Source: Obelidium mucronatum (taxonomy: Eukaryota; Chytridiomycota; Chytridiomycetes; Chytridiales; Chytriomycetaceae). From it: DNA of 64,000 nucleotides. The notes under the pieces are model-generated. The model worked only from the letters and a program-made list of their open reading frames with translations. It was not told the DNA's origin and ran no database searches. The DNA lies in assembly GCA_025765595.1 (NCBI GenBank), contig JAIVFH010000108.1, positions 45,026 through 109,025 on the forward strand. Direction: 5' to 3'. Every line of letters starts with the position of its first letter. The stretch's first letter is position 1. Below are positions 61,645 to 64,000 of the stretch, one piece after another. A program made the position numbers and the translations under genes.

Positions 61645-63078
61645 CTAATTTGAATGTTCTGGCTTGTGTGTTGTTTCGTAATCCACATGAACAAACGCCC
61701 GTTCCACTTCGGGAAGCTTTTCAATCTTGATTTGAAGTGCTTCAGCAATATCATGAGACTTTTCCAACGGGGTTGCTCTGTCCATAACCACGTCAATTTC
61801 TACAAAATACCCAGCTCCTGAAGAATACGCTCGAACGGTATCGACCAAAAGGATTTCAGCATCATGCGTCATTGAGATGAAAGTGAGACGATTCAAAAAT
61901 ACCCGCGACGCAGATTTCCCAATAAACATTTGAATATGTTCTGTATGCGAGTTAGACCAATTCAAGAAAAAAAACAATGATTCTTTGACTCACCGACTGC
62001 GGTTTCTCCCCAGTTGACGAGAATCCAGATGGCAATTAAAATACCACCAACGGGGTCCATCCACCAAATGACTTTGTTTCCAACAAGCGACAAAATAATT
62101 CCTGTAATGTTGAGTATCACATCGTTTCTATGATCTTGAGCCAAGATCATTGCTGTTGGATACTTTCTGAGAGCGTAGCAGTAAAGAAAGAGGAGGGTCT
62201 TGATTCCTGTGGTTCAAGTCGCAATGGTTCTTCATCACTTGAAATGGCGCCAATATTTTTTCTTCGGCTCACCTACAGCTACCGCAATGCACGACATGTT
62301 CAAGGCGTTTAAATCCGTTTCATGTTCACCTCCAATAAGCGCCTTTACACCTTCAATAATAAGCTCGATTGAAAGCGACCCCATAATACAACTAAAAACC
62401 ACAATCGCGGCGGTCTCAAATCGTTTTTTTCCAGCTGGATAGTGCTGAAGGTTTTTGTCTGCTGCTTGAACGGTTGCTATGACAAGGACCACGGACGACG
62501 CAAGATCCATGAAGGCATCGGCCATTGTAGCGAAAAGAGCCAAAGATCCTGAAGAAATCGCTGCAAACAGTTGTAGCGCGAAAAGCAGAATGTTTGCGTA
62601 CAAGGAGGTGTACAATGCAATTTGAACCTGAGTGAGGAAAGGTTTGAAATGAAGTGAAACCCAAAATCAACCGTCACCTTAATAAGGTTTTTGGATTCGT
62701 CCTCTACATCTTCCTCATCTACAGGTTTAAGTAGTTGCTCGATAAGCTCATTTTGATCTTCATAAAACCGCTTGACTTTTGCGTTTGTCAAGCTGCTGAT
62801 TTCATTGTCTGGTTTAATCGCAGAAGCTAGACCTTCGTATGTGATTGAAGAAACGTTTGGCTTTGTTATGTATGCTTTGATAGATGGCGACTGTTGTGGC
62901 ACAGCTGTCGATGGGCCTGAAGTTGTGCAGGCACAAGACAGGCACAAGAGTTAAGCATTGATTCCAAAATAAAGGGTTACAAGTGCTTACCAGAGCCGTG
63001 TTGTAATAGCGGCGACCTTTCCGTTCCGCTCTCGAGGGACTTTGGCGACCCTTTTCCTTGCCCTTTGCCTTTGCCCAT
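61645..63078 (-). CDS. Cation diffusion facilitator (probable Mn-type) transporter
   Basis: A proton-coupled divalent metal exporter of internal or plasma membranes. The start at 63078 is MGKGKGQGKGSPKSLESGTE; five or so exons follow. A hydrophilic N-terminus (VSSITYEGLASAIKPDNEIS, VKRFYEDQNELIEQLLKPVD) leads into six membrane helices. Helix 2 has ATMADAFMDLASSVVL and helix 5 has LAQDHRNDVILNITGIILSL, so both metal-binding motifs are DxxxD. That pattern is associated with Mn-transporting CDFs in plants, where Zn-type members have HxxxD. The cytoplasmic C-terminal domain (DTVRAYSSGAGYFVEIDVVM, LPEVERAFVHVDYETTH) is the usual CDF dimerisation fold. It is the last gene before the telomere, about 820 bp from the first repeat. 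Confidence 0.88.
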
Positions 63079-63622
63079 TTTTGGAAATTCTGGAAGGGTC
63101 GATTTCCCAACGAAAATCCTGAAATAGAAAATGCGTGGAGTATCTATCGTAGAGTGAAATCGTGGCCAGAGGGTTAGGGTCATGAGGACGCGAAGAGTAG
63201 TAGCCGCGAGTACAATACTTCAAGTAACATCGACAGACAACATTTCATACGGACTACTTCTGCGTATTACGCGAGCACTTGGCACGCCACTCGCTGTAGG
63301 TTAAGCGCGAAATGTTACCATTATGCATTTATTTTTTATTCAACTTTCCGACCTCTATTCAAAGAATCAAACTCTCTGAAAAATGAAAAAACAATCGTTT
63401 ATACTAGTTAAGTAAATAGGAGAGACACGTACTTTGTTAGGGACGCATGCATTAGGTTTGAATATGAGTCCTAGTTATACAAATATTTGCATCCAGAAGG
63501 AGCCTAATAATTATGATGTTAAATGCAGATGTTGTCACGCGGTTTACTTGAAGAGAGGAATTTGGCTGGGTAGGAATTTGACGAAGACATGAAACTTACC
63601 TGTGCCAGAAATGGCCCGTCAA
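63079..63622. other. Subtelomeric non-coding region
   Basis: About 540 bp, AT-rich, including the CDF promoter. A short GGGTTAGGG occurs at about 63171. No gene is seen. Confidence 0.45.
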
Positions 63623-63786
63623 GTCGGTGCACGAAGCCCCAAACCAAGCTGGTGCAAGAAGCCCCAAATGATTGACTCGACGAAGGTGCACGAAGCCCCG
63701 AACCAAGTTGGCGCATAGATTGACTCAAGCAGTCGGTGCACGAAGCCCCAAACCAAGCTGGTGCAAGAAGCCCCAAATGATTGACT
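63623..63786 (+). repeat. Subtelomeric direct repeats, 55 bp, 109-bp spacing
   Basis: Two essentially identical 55-bp copies at 63623-63677 and 63732-63786, built around GTCGGTGCACGAAGCCCC and ending AAATGATTGACT. A diverged partial copy lies between them (about 63690-63725, GGTGCACGAAGCCCCGAACC). Each copy itself holds two half-units (TGCACGAAGCCCC and TGCAAGAAGCCCC). This looks like the inner edge of a subtelomeric satellite. Confidence 0.9.
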
Positions 63787-63896
63787 GCCTGAGTCAGCGA
63801 GTTGGTTGATGGAGTTTGTTGGATGTTTTTTTCTTTAATATTTTAGGGACGCGTTTTTTTTTTTATCAAAACGACGCTTATTGGCAATTTCACCAA

Positions 63897-64000
63897 AAGG
63901 GTTAGGGTTAGGATTAGGATTAGGGCTAAGGTTAGGATTAGGGTTAGGGTTAGGGCTAGGGTTAGGGTTAGAGTTAGGTAGGTTAGGGTTAGGGTTAGGG
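63897..64000 (+). repeat. Telomere, (TTAGGG)n with variant units on the inner side
   Basis: The last ~104 bases consist of TTAGGG units running to the end of the window, G-rich strand 5' to 3' outward, as at a right chromosome end. The inner half contains variants (TTAGGA, GGGCTAAGG, GGGCTAGGG, TTAGAG, TTAGGTAGG); the last three units are canonical. Confidence 0.97.

Noticed and set aside
63165..63182. GGGTTAGGG motif upstream of the CDF gene
   Set aside because: About 1.5 telomere units. Could be a remnant, but too short to call.

Overview
The window is a chromosome end from an early-diverging, flagellated (chytrid-like) fungus. Four things point there. The genes have many short GT-AG introns (about 45-75 bp) with CTAAC-like branch sites. 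The secreted enzymes carry Thr-rich linkers and chitin-related domains. Animal-like genes lost from Dikarya are present: ZMYND12 (flagellar), a pecanex-like protein and a MMACHC/CblC-like cobalamin protein. The last ~100 bases are a (TTAGGG)n telomere with its G-strand running off the right edge. I identified no RNA genes, CRISPR arrays or transposons.

Layout, left to right. 1-363: 5' part of SDH1. 0.8-3.5 kb: tandem M43-type secreted metalloproteases, the outer one carrying a frame-breaking deletion. 4.7-10.0 kb: a long coiled-coil gene with many frame breaks. 10.3-11.2 kb: COX6. 11.4-15.2 kb: pecanex-like membrane protein. 15.5-18.0 kb: CCR4-NOT subunit NOT3/5. 18.6-20.6 kb: cytochrome P450. 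20.9-22.0 kb: RhoGDI. 22.1-23.0 kb: mitochondrial bL12. 23.3-25.1 kb: ZMYND12. 25.4-26.3 kb: F-box/LRR protein. 26.4-28.0 kb: TIR-domain protein. 28.3-29.1 kb: acidic protein of unknown function. 29.8-41.5 kb: a giant kinesin-like protein whose third intron holds 15 GC-rich hairpin repeats. 42.3-44.2 kb: GH18 chitinase. 44.4-46.0 kb: MFS transporter. 46.6-49.0 kb: zinc-finger factor. 49.2-50.1 kb: CblC-like protein. 50.2-51.9 kb: SR splicing factor. 52.2-54.8 kb: Bem1-like polarity scaffold. 55.0-57.0 kb: EB1. 57.2-58.3 kb: SWEET-like protein. 58.5-59.5 kb: BAG-domain candidate. 59.5-60.6 kb: GNAT acyltransferase. 60.6-61.4 kb: bZIP factor. 61.6-63.1 kb: CDF metal transporter. 63.1-64.0 kb: subtelomeric repeats and telomere.

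There are no operons. Neighbours are mostly unrelated and often head-to-head or tail-to-tail with 50-300 bp between them. The loose themes are the microtubule/flagellum (kinesin-like protein, EB1, ZMYND12), polarity (RhoGDI, Bem1-like), mitochondria (SDH1, COX6, bL12m) and secreted chitin or protein degradation.

Three window-wide observations matter most. The giant kinesin-like protein keeps the kinesin fold but has lost switch II residues, and its C-terminal module recurs in the broken coiled-coil gene 20 kb away. One of its introns is packed with identical-arm hairpins. About ten genes, including conserved housekeeping ones, have one-base frame breaks, which suggests uncorrected assembly indels as much as pseudogenes. 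Exon joins were made by eye from splice signals and family alignment.
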